Shown here one piece after another: positions 1 through 8,081 of a stretch of 64,000 nt of DNA. Source of the stretch: Chloroflexota bacterium (GTDB lineage Bacteria; Chloroflexota; Anaerolineae; Anaerolineales; Villigracilaceae); NCBI GenBank assembly GCA_016195815.1, contig JACPYX010000007.1, positions 496,001 through 560,000 on the forward strand, in the 5' to 3' direction. Below the pieces are notes generated by a model. That model searched no databases and was not told where the DNA came from. It was given only the letters and a program-made list of their open reading frames with translations. The first letter of the stretch is position 1, and each line of letters starts with the position of its first letter. The translations under genes and the position numbers were made by a program.

Positions 1-1461
1 CTGACGCATCCCCGGGTCTGCGGATGCGGCGCTGATAAAACCCTTGTGTTGTAAATCGCTGAGAACATAATACGCGCCGAACTCACTCGGAATCACTTTC
101 GATAAGTTGTGAACATTGCCGTCTGTGATAGAGACCCATAAATCATACAAATCGGGGTTGTAGAGCTGCATATAGGTCGGGTCAAGTCCAACCAAATAGG
201 TATTGTAGGTATCGTAATAAAACAGGCGCGGAAAATCATCCCAATCCGTTTGGAAGATACGCTCACCCGGGGCTGTATTCGCCATCAGCCACTTGGTCGC
301 TTCGGCATATAGTGTGTAAGTTTTCGAGGCTTGAATGCTGTCCACTGCATCCCGGCGCGTAACGTACGCTCCAACCAGCAACATGATGAAAAGAATAATC
401 GGCACTCCGTTTTTGAAAAGAACAGAGACCTTCTTCGGCAAAGGCTCGAGGTCTTTATCCTGCGAGCTTTCCAATAACGGCGACCAGGCCATCGAAGCGA
501 AGACCAAGGCAAATGCCGGGAAGTATTCAATGAAACGACGCGCTTGAAAGAGCATCAAACCAAAGAGAGCAGTCGCGAGGAAGGCGGTCATCAACGGGGC
601 ATTCATCCGCCTCCCGCGCAGACCGAGGGCCAGTATCCCGCCCAAAAGGATAATCAGCGCCAGCGGCGAATTTTGCAGCAATTGACCGGTGTCGTAGGGA
701 TACCATTCGTTGCCAACACTTATCGAAGTTGCGTTTGTCAATTTTGGAAGCAGGTGACGATAAATGAAGATTAAATCCTGCGGAAAATAAATATTGACGA
801 TCAGGCCAAGCACAGTCCCCGCGGCGACAAATGCCAACGGTCGCAGATTAAGCCGTCCCTCCGTGAGCCAAAGCGCGGCCGTGTAAAGAACGGCGAGGGC
901 CGTCAACAGCGGGAAGGCATCATACATCCACACATATAAAAATGCCAGCACCGCCAGGTGACGGTTCTTTCCGGTAAACATCCAGTGCAATCCCAGCGCC
1001 AATACGCCCAGCGAAAGCGACAACGGGCGCGTGATGCTCATGCGATATAAAAACGCCTGCGAGACCGCAAGAAGACCAATCGCCCAGAACCCCGCATAGC
1101 GGACTTTCTGTCCGCGCAGAAGCCACCAGACTGCCAGGAATGCCAGGGCGGCAAATGTCACAGCAGACCATTTGGCTCCCAGCCGCAAATCGCCAAACGT
1201 GAACGGAATTAACGCAACATGAAAAAGAAAATGATGATCGTAAAATTCCTTCCCGTTCAAGATGGTCAGCGGCATATAAGGGAAGGCGGGTTTCAACCCC
1301 TGCTCGCGCATCAACGAGGCCATCTTGATATGATAGAAGCCGTCGTTGTCCGGCATGTCTGGCGTGGAAAACTGGATGCTCGCCATGAACGCAAAGAAAA
1401 TGGCAAAGAGTAATGCGGCCTGCGCCCAAACAGGCAGCCGCGGCTGGAAAAAATTTTTCAT
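1..1461 (-). CDS. GT-C-like integral membrane protein, partial
   Basis: An open frame of 487 codons runs off the left edge, so the C-terminus is missing. The start ATG follows GAGGA, and a TATAAT lies just upstream at 1473-1478. The protein has an N-terminal membrane helix, an acidic DNDGFYH stretch near residue 38 that recalls the DXD-type loop of STT3/PMT-like GT-C enzymes, then about ten hydrophobic segments and a soluble C-terminal portion after residue 380 (TKWLMANTAPGERIF), as in dolichol-phosphate-sugar dependent transferases. A membrane glycosyltransferase or oligosaccharyltransferase-like role is inferred from architecture only; donor and acceptor are unknown. It could also be an undefined polytopic protein. 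Confidence 0.7.
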   Translation of the reverse strand, partial: MKNFFQPRLPVWAQAALLFAIFFAFMASIQFSTPDMPDNDGFYHIKMASLMREQGLKPAFPYMPLTILNGKEFYDHHFLFHVALIPFTFGDLRLGAKWSAVTFAALAFLAVWWLLRGQKVRYAGFWAIGLLAVSQAFLYRMSITRPLSLSLGVLALGLHWMFTGKNRHLAVLAFLYVWMYDAFPLLTALAVLYTAALWLTEGRLNLRPLAFVAAGTVLGLIVNIYFPQDLIFIYRHLLPKLTNATSISVGNEWYPYDTGQLLQNSPLALIILLGGILALGLRGRRMNAPLMTAFLATALFGLMLFQARRFIEYFPAFALVFASMAWSPLLESSQDKDLEPLPKKVSVLFKNGVPIILFIMLLVGAYVTRRDAVDSIQASKTYTLYAEATKWLMANTAPGERIFQTDWDDFPRLFYYDTYNTYLVGLDPTYMQLYNPDLYDLWVSITDGNVHNLSKVIPSEFGAYYVLSDLQHKGFISAASADPGMRQ

Positions 1462-1475
1462 AAGCATTCCTCATT

Positions 1476-1510
1476 ATAAACAGAAGCGACAGTTTTTACT
1501 GCCGCTTCTG
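1476..1510 (-). terminator. Intrinsic terminator after pckA
   Basis: An inverted repeat with 13-nt arms (1481-1493 and 1498-1510, one mismatch) has a 4-nt loop and is followed on the minus strand by TTTAT. It lies about 30 nt past the pckA stop. Its T-run overlaps the TATAAT at 1473-1478 that serves the next gene. Confidence 0.7.
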
Positions 1511-1541
1511 CGCAGGCAACTTAGAACTTAGCCGCCGCAAA

Positions 1542-3188
1542 TCAGACCTTTGGGCCTGACGCCAAAACTTCGGGCGGGCAGCCATCTTCAAATTTCTTGA
1601 AATTCTCCACGAAGCGCGCCGCCAACTGGCGATACTTCTTGTCATATTCTTTAGTGTCTGCCCAAGAGCTGGAAGGGTTGAGCACCTCGTCTGGAACATC
1701 CGGGCATTGGGTTGGGACTTCAAAACCAAAGACTGGGTCTTTCGCGAATTTGACCTTGTCCAGCTTTCCGGTCAACACGGCGGACAACAAGGCGCGCGTA
1801 TATTTGATGCTGATGCGCTTGCCGACGCCATACGCGCCGCCCACCCATCCAGTATTGACCAGCCAGCACTTCACGCTATAACGTTCGATCTTGCGCTTGA
1901 GAATATCGGCATAATAATACGGATGGTGCACCATGAATGGCCCGCCGAAACAGGCCGAGAAAGTAATCTCCGGTTCCTTGCCAAGACCGACTTCCGTCCC
2001 GGCAATCTTGGATGTGTAGCCCGAAATGAATTGATACAGCGCCTGATTCAGAGTCAGCCGCGCAATCGGCGGCATCACACCCGACGCGTCACACGTCAGG
2101 AAGATAATGTTTTTCGGATGCCCGGCCTTTTTCTCCGGGACTGCATTATCAATAAATTCAAGCGGATACGAAGCACGCGTGTTTTCAGTCAACGTATCGT
2201 CGTCAAGGTCAATGTAGCGCGTCACCGGATCGAACGGCACATTCTCAAGGATGGTGCCAAATTTTTTGGTCGTCGCGTAAATCTCCGGCTCGGCCGTCGC
2301 GGACAGGCCGATCACTTTGGCATAGCATCCGCCTTCAAAGTTGAAAACGCCGTCGTCGCTCCAGCCATGCTCATCGTCTCCGATCAGGCGGCGCGTGGGA
2401 TCCGCCGACAGCGTGGTCTTGCCCGTCCCGCTGAGTCCAAAGAAAAGAGCCACATCATTCGCGTCGGTTGGGCTGACGTTGGCCGAGCAGTGCATCGAAA
2501 GCACGCCTTCGAGCGGGAGCAGATAATTCAAGATCGTGAAAACCGATTTCTTGATCTCGCCTGCATACACCGTGTTGCCGATGATCGCCAGTTTCTTTTC
2601 GAAATTCAAAATAATAAAAGTCTCGCTGTTCGTGTTGTCAATGGAAGGGACGGCCTTGAAGCCAGGCGCGGCTAGGATCGTAAATTCGGGGACGAAGCGC
2701 TTGTATTCCTCCAACGATTGAGGCGGCAAAAACATGTTACGGACAAACATGCTGTGCCATGCCAGCTCGGTCACGACGCGCACGGGCAGGCGATAGTTTG
2801 TGTCCGCGCCCGCGTACACATCCTGCACGAAAACATCGCGTCCCTGCAAAAAACCCAACAGGCGGCCATACAAGGCTTCGAACTTCTCTGCCGCAAACGG
2901 ACGATTGTACACGCCCCACCAGACCTGTTTTTCAGAATCAATGTGACGCACAATGAATTTGTCGTTGGCCGAACGCGCGGTATGCTTGCCAGTGTTGACC
3001 ACAAACGGCCCGCCGATAGAAGTCACGCCTTCACCGCGAAAGATCGCTTCTTCGTAAAGCGCCTCCGTCGGCAAATTCCAATATGCCAAGCGCAGATTCC
3101 CTGCGCCCTGATTCGATAAGTTGTAATCCGCTTTTCGAGTTTGCGCGATGGACTCGGCGGGAGTTTTGATATTGAGCAAATTATTCAT
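1542..3188 (-). CDS. pckA: Phosphoenolpyruvate carboxykinase (ATP)
   Basis: Interconverts oxaloacetate + ATP with PEP + CO2 + ADP in gluconeogenesis or anaplerosis, in the cytoplasm. The 548-aa length fits the ATP-dependent family. Visible motifs are the kinase P-loop GLSGTGKTTLS around residue 255, the following LIGDDEHGW metal site and FEGGCYAK, the PCK-specific GGPFMVHHP and the NTGWVGG block. The start codon overlaps the stop of the upstream aminotransferase gene by 4 nt (ATGA), implying translational coupling. The pairing makes metabolic sense: the aminotransferase turns aspartate into oxaloacetate, which PckA decarboxylates. A terminator follows directly. Confidence 0.97.
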   Translation of the reverse strand: MNNLLNIKTPAESIAQTRKADYNLSNQGAGNLRLAYWNLPTEALYEEAIFRGEGVTSIGGPFVVNTGKHTARSANDKFIVRHIDSEKQVWWGVYNRPFAAEKFEALYGRLLGFLQGRDVFVQDVYAGADTNYRLPVRVVTELAWHSMFVRNMFLPPQSLEEYKRFVPEFTILAAPGFKAVPSIDNTNSETFIILNFEKKLAIIGNTVYAGEIKKSVFTILNYLLPLEGVLSMHCSANVSPTDANDVALFFGLSGTGKTTLSADPTRRLIGDDEHGWSDDGVFNFEGGCYAKVIGLSATAEPEIYATTKKFGTILENVPFDPVTRYIDLDDDTLTENTRASYPLEFIDNAVPEKKAGHPKNIIFLTCDASGVMPPIARLTLNQALYQFISGYTSKIAGTEVGLGKEPEITFSACFGGPFMVHHPYYYADILKRKIERYSVKCWLVNTGWVGGAYGVGKRISIKYTRALLSAVLTGKLDKVKFAKDPVFGFEVPTQCPDVPDEVLNPSSSWADTKEYDKKYRQLAARFVENFKKFEDGCPPEVLASGPKV

Positions 3189-4402
3189 AGCCAGTCTCTC
3201 ACCATTTTTTTATCGCCAATATAAATTTCATTCGGGCTGGTCGGGTCGAGAGCCCACTTGATGCGCGCAATGCCTTCCGTCACGTCTTTCACCGTCCCGC
3301 TGAACGACAAACGGATGTGTCCTTCCATGCCGAATTCTTTTCCCGGCACAGTTACGACCAGCGCTTTCTTCAAAAGGAATTTTGAAAGCTCAACTGAATT
3401 TCCATTGAAGGCGCGCAGGTCAGGCATCGCATAAAAAGTTCCATCCGGCGGGATGAGACGCGCGCCGTTGAAGGATTTCATTTCCTGCAAAAGCACATCG
3501 CGATTATTTTGGATTTGCAAACGGATCGCCTCCACCACGGACTGCAAACCGTTCAGCGCGCCCTCCGCCGCCGCCTGGCTGACGGGACTCACGCCCGACG
3601 TCATCTGCGCCGTAACGTTGGTCATCACGCGCACAAGTTCGCGCGGCGCAACCACCCAGCCCACGCGAAAACCGGTCATGCCATAAACTTTTGCCACACC
3701 GTTGACAACAATGACATGCGAATCTTCCACAGCTTTTTGGGTGAAGCGATAAGCAGGCGCGGCCTCCTTTTTATCGAACGTTAACTTATGATAAATATCG
3801 TCGCAGACCAAAAAGATGCCCTTGCCTTCACAGAAACCAACCAGCTTCTCGATCAGCGCGGGCGGATAGATCACGCCGGACGGATTGTTTGGACTGTTGA
3901 CGATGATCGCCCGCGTGTATGAAGTCACAGCCTTTTCGATATCTGCGAAGCGCGGCGTGAAGGTTCCGTCTTCGGGAGTCACAATCACGGGCTTGCCCAT
4001 GCACATCTTGATAATCTCAGGATACGACACCCAATACGGCGCGATCACGATCACTTCATCCTGCGGATTCAAAATTGAGAAAAAAATATTGAAGAGCGAT
4101 TGCTTGGCGCCGTTGGTGACGATCACATTTTCAGGCGCGACCAGCCGGTCGTAATTCTCTTCCGTGTAACGGATGATGGCCTTCTTCAACGAAGGCACGC
4201 CGTCGGCAGGTGTATATTTCACCTCGCCGCTGGTCAACTTCGCCGCGGACGAAAGGATGGCGTTGATTGGCGTCTTATTCTTTGGTTCGCCGATGCCCAA
4301 ATGAATCACCGCCTCCCCGCGCTCGCGCAATAAGCGCGCTTCCTCGTTCAAAGCCAGGGTCGGCGACTCGGCGATTTCACTGGCAAGTCTGCTCAGTTTC
4401 AT
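3185..4402 (-). CDS. aspC: Aspartate aminotransferase, class I/II PLP fold
   Basis: PLP-dependent aminotransferase of fold type I, 405 aa, probably exchanging aspartate/2-oxoglutarate for oxaloacetate/glutamate. It starts MKLSRLASEIAESPTLAL, as in the thermophilic AspAT (1-gamma) subgroup. Visible features are NGAKQSLFN (PLP phosphate region), the SPNNPSG motif, the D-x-Y cofactor pair (CDDIYH), the AKVYGMTGFRVGW stretch holding the Schiff-base lysine, and a C-terminal IRLSFSG arginine. The ATG is preceded by AAAGGAG. It is first of a two-gene operon with pckA. Exact substrate range (aspartate, prephenate or others) cannot be read. Confidence 0.88.
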   Translation of the reverse strand: MKLSRLASEIAESPTLALNEEARLLRERGEAVIHLGIGEPKNKTPINAILSSAAKLTSGEVKYTPADGVPSLKKAIIRYTEENYDRLVAPENVIVTNGAKQSLFNIFFSILNPQDEVIVIAPYWVSYPEIIKMCMGKPVIVTPEDGTFTPRFADIEKAVTSYTRAIIVNSPNNPSGVIYPPALIEKLVGFCEGKGIFLVCDDIYHKLTFDKKEAAPAYRFTQKAVEDSHVIVVNGVAKVYGMTGFRVGWVVAPRELVRVMTNVTAQMTSGVSPVSQAAAEGALNGLQSVVEAIRLQIQNNRDVLLQEMKSFNGARLIPPDGTFYAMPDLRAFNGNSVELSKFLLKKALVVTVPGKEFGMEGHIRLSFSGTVKDVTEGIARIKWALDPTSPNEIYIGDKKMVRDWL

Positions 4403-4558
4403 TCCAATTCTCCTTTACCAAATATAAAAACAAAATCTGGTCAGGATGATCCCGGCCAGATAACATTCACCACTTACACAAAAAGAACCGCATCAACTTT
4501 CGCGGCAATATTGACCGTGTTGATGTCAATCAATCTGCTCACGCCATGATTATACCCG

Positions 4559-5500
4559 CTATTCCAGCGCGGAAAAATCAGGCGGATTGCCAAGCGGCAT
4601 TCCAGCAACAGATCCGTCAATGCGGCGGATCAAGCCAAGTAAAACGCTCCCGCTCCCCACTTCGACGAAAGTCTGGATTCCGCCTCCGATCATTTTCTGC
4701 ACCGACTCCGTCCAGCGCACGCGCGATTGCATCTGCGCTTTGATATCAGCGCGCAGTTCGCCTGAAGCTGTCATGGCCGCCGCGTAGACATTTCCAATTA
4801 CGGGTATCTGCGGATCAATTATCGAAGCAGAATCAACCGCCTCATTCCATTCGCTTTGAATGGACGCCATCAACGGCGAATGCGCGGCAATCGAAACCGC
4901 CAGCGGAATGGCGCGCTTGGCGCCCGCGGCCTTTGCGCCAGCCAGCGCGCGTTCGACAGCAGCCTGCGCGCCGGAGATGACGACCTGTCCGGGGCAGTTG
5001 TCGTTTGCAACTTGAACCGCCTCATCTTCACGGCTCGCTTCCGCGCAGACTTTTTCCAATGCAGGAATGTCAAGATTCAAGATGGCGGCCATTCCGCCGG
5101 GCGTGAGTTCGCCGGCGCGCTTCATCAGCTCGCCGCGCCTGCGGACGAGCCGCAGGCCGCCTTCAAAAGATAATGCTCCAGCCGCCGCGAGAGCCGACAA
5201 TTCGCCGAGGGAATGTCCGGCCAGCGCGGCCGCTTTCAAGTCCGGGAAAAGATGCGTGAAGACTCGATGCGCGGCCAGCGAGTGAACGTATAATGCGGGC
5301 TGGGTGTTGGCCGTGTCGTTCAATTCAGCATCCGGCCCATCCCACATAAGTTTGGAAAGCGAAAACCCAAGGATAGAATCTGCTTCTTCGAAAGTTTGTT
5401 TGGCAATAGAATATTGCGCGGCCAGGTCGCGGCCCATGCCAACAGACTGCGAGCCTTGTCCAGGGAAAACAAATGCGGTTTTTTTATCATCGAGTTTCAT
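4559..5500 (-). CDS. fabD: Malonyl-CoA:ACP transacylase
   Basis: Loads malonyl groups from CoA onto acyl carrier protein for fatty-acid synthesis. The 313-aa protein begins MKLDDKKTAFVFPGQGSQSVGMG; the GQGSQ motif, the nucleophile elbow GHSLGE near residue 90 and the QPALY segment are diagnostic. A catalytic His is seen in AAHSPLM and a C-terminal EVGSG is present. The chosen ATG follows GGGGAGAGG; a longer frame starting 15 codons upstream lies across that site and is rejected. The gene follows rpmF, a common fatty-acid cluster arrangement, with a hairpin between them. Other fab genes are not in the window. Confidence 0.95.
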   Translation of the reverse strand: MKLDDKKTAFVFPGQGSQSVGMGRDLAAQYSIAKQTFEEADSILGFSLSKLMWDGPDAELNDTANTQPALYVHSLAAHRVFTHLFPDLKAAALAGHSLGELSALAAAGALSFEGGLRLVRRRGELMKRAGELTPGGMAAILNLDIPALEKVCAEASREDEAVQVANDNCPGQVVISGAQAAVERALAGAKAAGAKRAIPLAVSIAAHSPLMASIQSEWNEAVDSASIIDPQIPVIGNVYAAAMTASGELRADIKAQMQSRVRWTESVQKMIGGGIQTFVEVGSGSVLLGLIRRIDGSVAGMPLGNPPDFSALE

Positions 5501-5523
5501 ATCATGTCCTCTCCCCTTTAAAC

Positions 5524-5551
5524 ACAAACGAGCCGTGTTCGTCACGGCTCG
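5524..5551 (-). terminator. Hairpin between rpmF and fabD
   Basis: Perfect 9-bp stem (5529-5537 with 5543-5551), 5-nt loop, followed on the minus strand by TTTGTGTTT. It would terminate or attenuate rpmF transcription before fabD. The T-tract is interrupted, so partial read-through is likely. Confidence 0.55.
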
Positions 5552-5557
5552 CTAGGG

Positions 5558-5758
5558 TTACTCGGGCTGTTTCTTTTCTGTCTTGACTTCAAAAACTTCG
5601 CGTCCCATATATTGCCCGCAGTTCGGGCAGACTGTGTGCGGCAATCGCATGGAGCCGCAGTTGGAGCAGGCGACCAGATTACGCGCCTGCAAGGCATCAT
5701 GGGCGCGGCGGCGGTCGCGGCGGCCCTTCGAGTGTTTACGCTTGGGGTGTGGGGTCAT
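5558..5758 (-). CDS. rpmF: 50S ribosomal protein L32
   Basis: Small zinc-ribbon ribosomal protein, 66 aa, part of the large subunit. The start MTPHPKRKHSKGRR is characteristic, and the two Cys pairs CSNC and CPNC form the zinc site. The ATG follows AAGGAGAAAG; the much longer frame upstream is an artefact of an open reading frame through the leader and the divergent gene. It is transcribed from a strong promoter at 5828-5856 and precedes fabD. Confidence 0.97.
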   Translation of the reverse strand: MTPHPKRKHSKGRRDRRRAHDALQARNLVACSNCGSMRLPHTVCPNCGQYMGREVFEVKTEKKQPE

Positions 5759-5779
5759 GACTTTCTCCTTATACATACA

Positions 5780-5804
5780 TTGGACGGGCAACAAGCCCGT
5801 CCAA
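5780..5804 (-). other. Hairpin in the rpmF 5' leader
   Basis: Perfect 10-bp inverted repeat (5780-5789 with 5795-5804), loop of 5 nt, about 20 nt upstream of the rpmF start and inside the predicted leader RNA. It has no T-run on either strand, so it is not a simple terminator. A translational control or stability role is possible. Confidence 0.5.
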
Positions 5805-5827
5805 ACGATTTCTATTGAAGCGGGCAG

Positions 5828-5856
5828 ATTATAAGTGTATCGGGCAGTGACGTCAA
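5828..5856 (-). promoter_or_regulatory. rpmF promoter
   Basis: On the minus strand TTGACG (5851-5856) and TATAAT (5828-5833) are separated by exactly 17 nt, a near-consensus sigma-70 promoter. It overlaps the upstream part of the divergent promoter serving the gene at 5883. Confidence 0.85.
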
Positions 5857-5869
5857 GCCCGAAACGTTG

Positions 5870-5882
5870 TAGAATAAACGAT
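5870..5882 (+). promoter_or_regulatory. -10 box directly before a leaderless start
   Basis: TAGAAT at 5870-5875 is followed by 7 nt and then ATG. A GTGACG at 5847-5852 is 17 nt upstream and could act as -35; it overlaps the -35 of the divergent rpmF promoter. No ribosome binding site is present. Confidence 0.6.
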
Positions 5883-6590
5883 ATGGAAGTGCAGATCGCA
5901 GTGGCCAAGATCAACAAATATGCAACACCTGAAAGCGGCGATACACTGGAGGCTATTGAGCGTCCAAATGGCGGGCTTTCGGTCGTGCTGGCCGATGGAC
6001 AAACATCAGGCCGCGGCGCTAAAGCCGTTTCGATGATGGTCGTCCGCAAAGTAATCGGCCTGCTGGCCGAGGGCGTGCGCGATGGCGCGGCCGCCCGCGC
6101 TGCATCGGATGCGTTGTTCACCGACAAACAAGGCAAGGTGATCTGCACGCTCAATATCGCCTCGGTAGACCTGCACAGCGGCACAATCGTTTTGACGCGC
6201 AACAACCCATCGCCCATTTTTGTGTCGCGCGGCGGCCAGACCGACTGCCTCAGTGCGGAAAGCATTCCGCTCGGCACATCGCGCGACGTGCGCCCGGTCA
6301 TCACCGAGATCGAACTGGAAGCAGGCCTGACCATTGTCATTTACACCGATGGACTGACACACGCAGGCGAGCGGCGCGGCCAGCCTATGGATGTATGCGA
6401 GACGATCCGCTCCTTACTTGAAGAGCAGGATCCAACCCCACAGGAAATGGCGGATTCACTGCTGGCCTATGCAGTCAAGCTGGACGACGAGCGGCCAGCC
6501 GACGATATCAGCATCCTCGTCTTGAAGGTTTCCCCACACAGCGGAGATGAAGTCCGCCGCATGGGCATCAGGCTTCCGATTCATCCTTAA
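5883..6590 (+). CDS. SpoIIE/RsbU-type PP2C serine phosphatase
   Basis: Stand-alone phosphatase domain of 235 aa with no sensor domain. The N-terminal LADGQTSGRGAKAVSMM matches the DGMG.G.A.A metal-binding region of SpoIIE-type PP2C proteins. Later motifs are VDLHSGTIVLTRNNPSPIFV (the A-N-AGH..P-type core, here with N instead of AGH), LTIVIYTDGLTHAG (YSDG.. metal aspartate) and DDERPADDISILVLKV. It probably dephosphorylates a STAS-type anti-anti-sigma factor or another phosphoserine target. The ATG lies 7 nt after TAGAAT (5870-5875), suggesting leaderless translation. Its stop overlaps the next start (TAATG). Confidence 0.85.
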   Translation: MEVQIAVAKINKYATPESGDTLEAIERPNGGLSVVLADGQTSGRGAKAVSMMVVRKVIGLLAEGVRDGAAARAASDALFTDKQGKVICTLNIASVDLHSGTIVLTRNNPSPIFVSRGGQTDCLSAESIPLGTSRDVRPVITEIELEAGLTIVIYTDGLTHAGERRGQPMDVCETIRSLLEEQDPTPQEMADSLLAYAVKLDDERPADDISILVLKVSPHSGDEVRRMGIRLPIHP

Positions 6591-7633
6591 TGAGAAAACC
6601 CAAAGCAACAAAACAAAAGTTATGGCAAGCCAACCTGCGCGAGACCGGGCTTCTTTTGCGCGAATTTCGGCAACCGGTTCTTATTTTTTCCATCGCAATT
6701 ATCGGGCTGGGAATTCTATATCACTTTCTGGCAATACAATCAGGAGAACCGCTTTATAGTCTTGCCGAATCCATCTACTTGATGCTGACGCTGGCGTTTC
6801 TCCAGCCAAACGGAAATTTTCCACACACGCCGATTTTGCAGGTCTTTTATTTTCTTCTGCCAATTATCGGCGTTGGGACACTGGCACAGGGTTTGGCGGA
6901 ATTTGGCGTCATGCTCTTCAACCGCCGTGCACGCAGTAAAGAATGGGAGGCCGCAGTGGCGTCTACGTTTCGCAATCATACAGTTTTGGTCGGGCTGGGG
7001 CACCTGGGTTTTCGTGTGATTGAAAAATTACATGAGATGAAAGAGCAGGTTGTTGCCGTCGAGCAAAATCCATCCAAGGATACTTTTTCGTCTGTGCAAA
7101 AAATGAATATTCCGGTTATCCAGGATGACGCCACGCGCATCCTCGCGCTTGAAAACGCCGGGGTTGCCAGCGCCAAGACAATTATTCTGTGCACTCAAAA
7201 TGATGCACTCAATTTACAGATCGCCCTGAAGGCCCGCTCGATCAATCCAAAAATCCAGGTTGTCATCCGCATCTTCGACGAAGACTTCGCCCAATCGTTG
7301 CATGATCAATTTGGATTCGCGGCGCTGAGCGGTACAGGAATGGCGGCCCCCGTTTTTGCCGCCGCCGCCGCAGGCGCAGACGTGACCAACCCAATTTCCG
7401 TCGAAGGCCAACAGCTAAGCCTGGCACGGCTAACGGTCAAGCCTGAATCGCAATTCGCAGGGAAAACCGTCGGATATGTCGAAGATAATTATCATCTCAG
7501 CTTGATTCTTATTCGTCATGATCACGAAACGGATATGCACCCAACTGACAATAAAATATTGAACAGCGGGGACGTCCTGGCCGTGCTTGGCGGCCCCCAG
7601 GAACTCAACACCTTAATGCACGAAAATGGATGA
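6590..7633 (+). CDS. RCK/TrkA-domain channel-like protein
   Basis: 347 aa. Two membrane helices (about residues 30-50 and 80-105) flank a pore-loop-like stretch, followed by a RCK/TrkA-N Rossmann domain with VLVGLGHLGFRV near residue 132 and an acidic VEQNP nucleotide-binding end, and a TrkA-C domain near residues 265-345. The layout is that of MthK-like two-helix K+ channels. However, the loop reads LTLAFLQPNGNFP where TVGYGD is expected, so K+ selectivity cannot be assumed. The start overlaps the phosphatase stop by 2 nt and the 3' end overlaps the next gene by 8 nt. Ion or ligand sensing through the RCK domain is inferred. Confidence 0.85.
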   Translation: MRKPKATKQKLWQANLRETGLLLREFRQPVLIFSIAIIGLGILYHFLAIQSGEPLYSLAESIYLMLTLAFLQPNGNFPHTPILQVFYFLLPIIGVGTLAQGLAEFGVMLFNRRARSKEWEAAVASTFRNHTVLVGLGHLGFRVIEKLHEMKEQVVAVEQNPSKDTFSSVQKMNIPVIQDDATRILALENAGVASAKTIILCTQNDALNLQIALKARSINPKIQVVIRIFDEDFAQSLHDQFGFAALSGTGMAAPVFAAAAAGADVTNPISVEGQQLSLARLTVKPESQFAGKTVGYVEDNYHLSLILIRHDHETDMHPTDNKILNSGDVLAVLGGPQELNTLMHENG

Positions 7634-7988
7634 CCCTGACAGTAAACCCCTGATTGGAATCGTAGGGCCATGCGGTTCAGGGAAATCATCGTTGCTGGCC
7701 GGGTTGGAGCAAAAGGGATATCGCTGTCGTCACATTGCGCAAGAACATTCTTATGTGCAAAATATGTGGGAGCGCATTACAAACCCGGATGTACTCATTT
7801 TTCTTGATGCGACTTTTGAAGTATCCACCCGCCGCCGAAGACTAAATTGGGCCAAGGCCGACTACGATGAACAACTGGCACGTCTTACGCACGCCCGGCA
7901 GCACGCTGACTTGATCATCGAAACAGACTTGCTTTCAATGGAAGAAGTCCTGGCGCGCACGCTCGAATTCCTGCAACACCAACCCTGA
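7626..7988 (+). CDS. Small P-loop NTPase
   Basis: 120 aa with an N-terminal Walker A GPCGSGKSS near residue 15, a possible DVLIFLDAT Walker-B-like strand near residue 57 and an Arg-rich segment (STRRRRLNW) resembling the lid of nucleoside-monophosphate-type kinases. Function not recognised: a small kinase or regulatory NTPase is plausible. The start overlaps the channel gene by 8 nt, so it is the third member of a coupled trio with the phosphatase and channel. Confidence 0.75.
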   Translation: MDDPDSKPLIGIVGPCGSGKSSLLAGLEQKGYRCRHIAQEHSYVQNMWERITNPDVLIFLDATFEVSTRRRRLNWAKADYDEQLARLTHARQHADLIIETDLLSMEEVLARTLEFLQHQP

Positions 7989-8028
7989 AGCCGACAACCG
8001 CTTCATCCCGTTTCCACATGTTCAGTAG

Positions 8029-8062
8029 TATAATCACGCCGCGCCAGCCAAAGGCTGGTATT
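8029..8062 (+). promoter_or_regulatory. Putative secD -10 box and leader hairpin
   Basis: TATAAT at 8029-8034 precedes a short hairpin (CCAGCC AAA GGCTGG, 8046-8060) followed by TATTTTTAT, which resembles a weak terminator inside the secD leader. A good -35 was not found. Confidence 0.4.
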
Positions 8063-8081
8063 TTTATGGATGGAGTGAACC

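Noticed and set aside
1707-2675. Long open frame (322 codons) opposite pckA
   Set aside because: It is antisense to a strongly conserved enzyme gene, has no recognisable motif and arises from the codon bias of the opposite strand.
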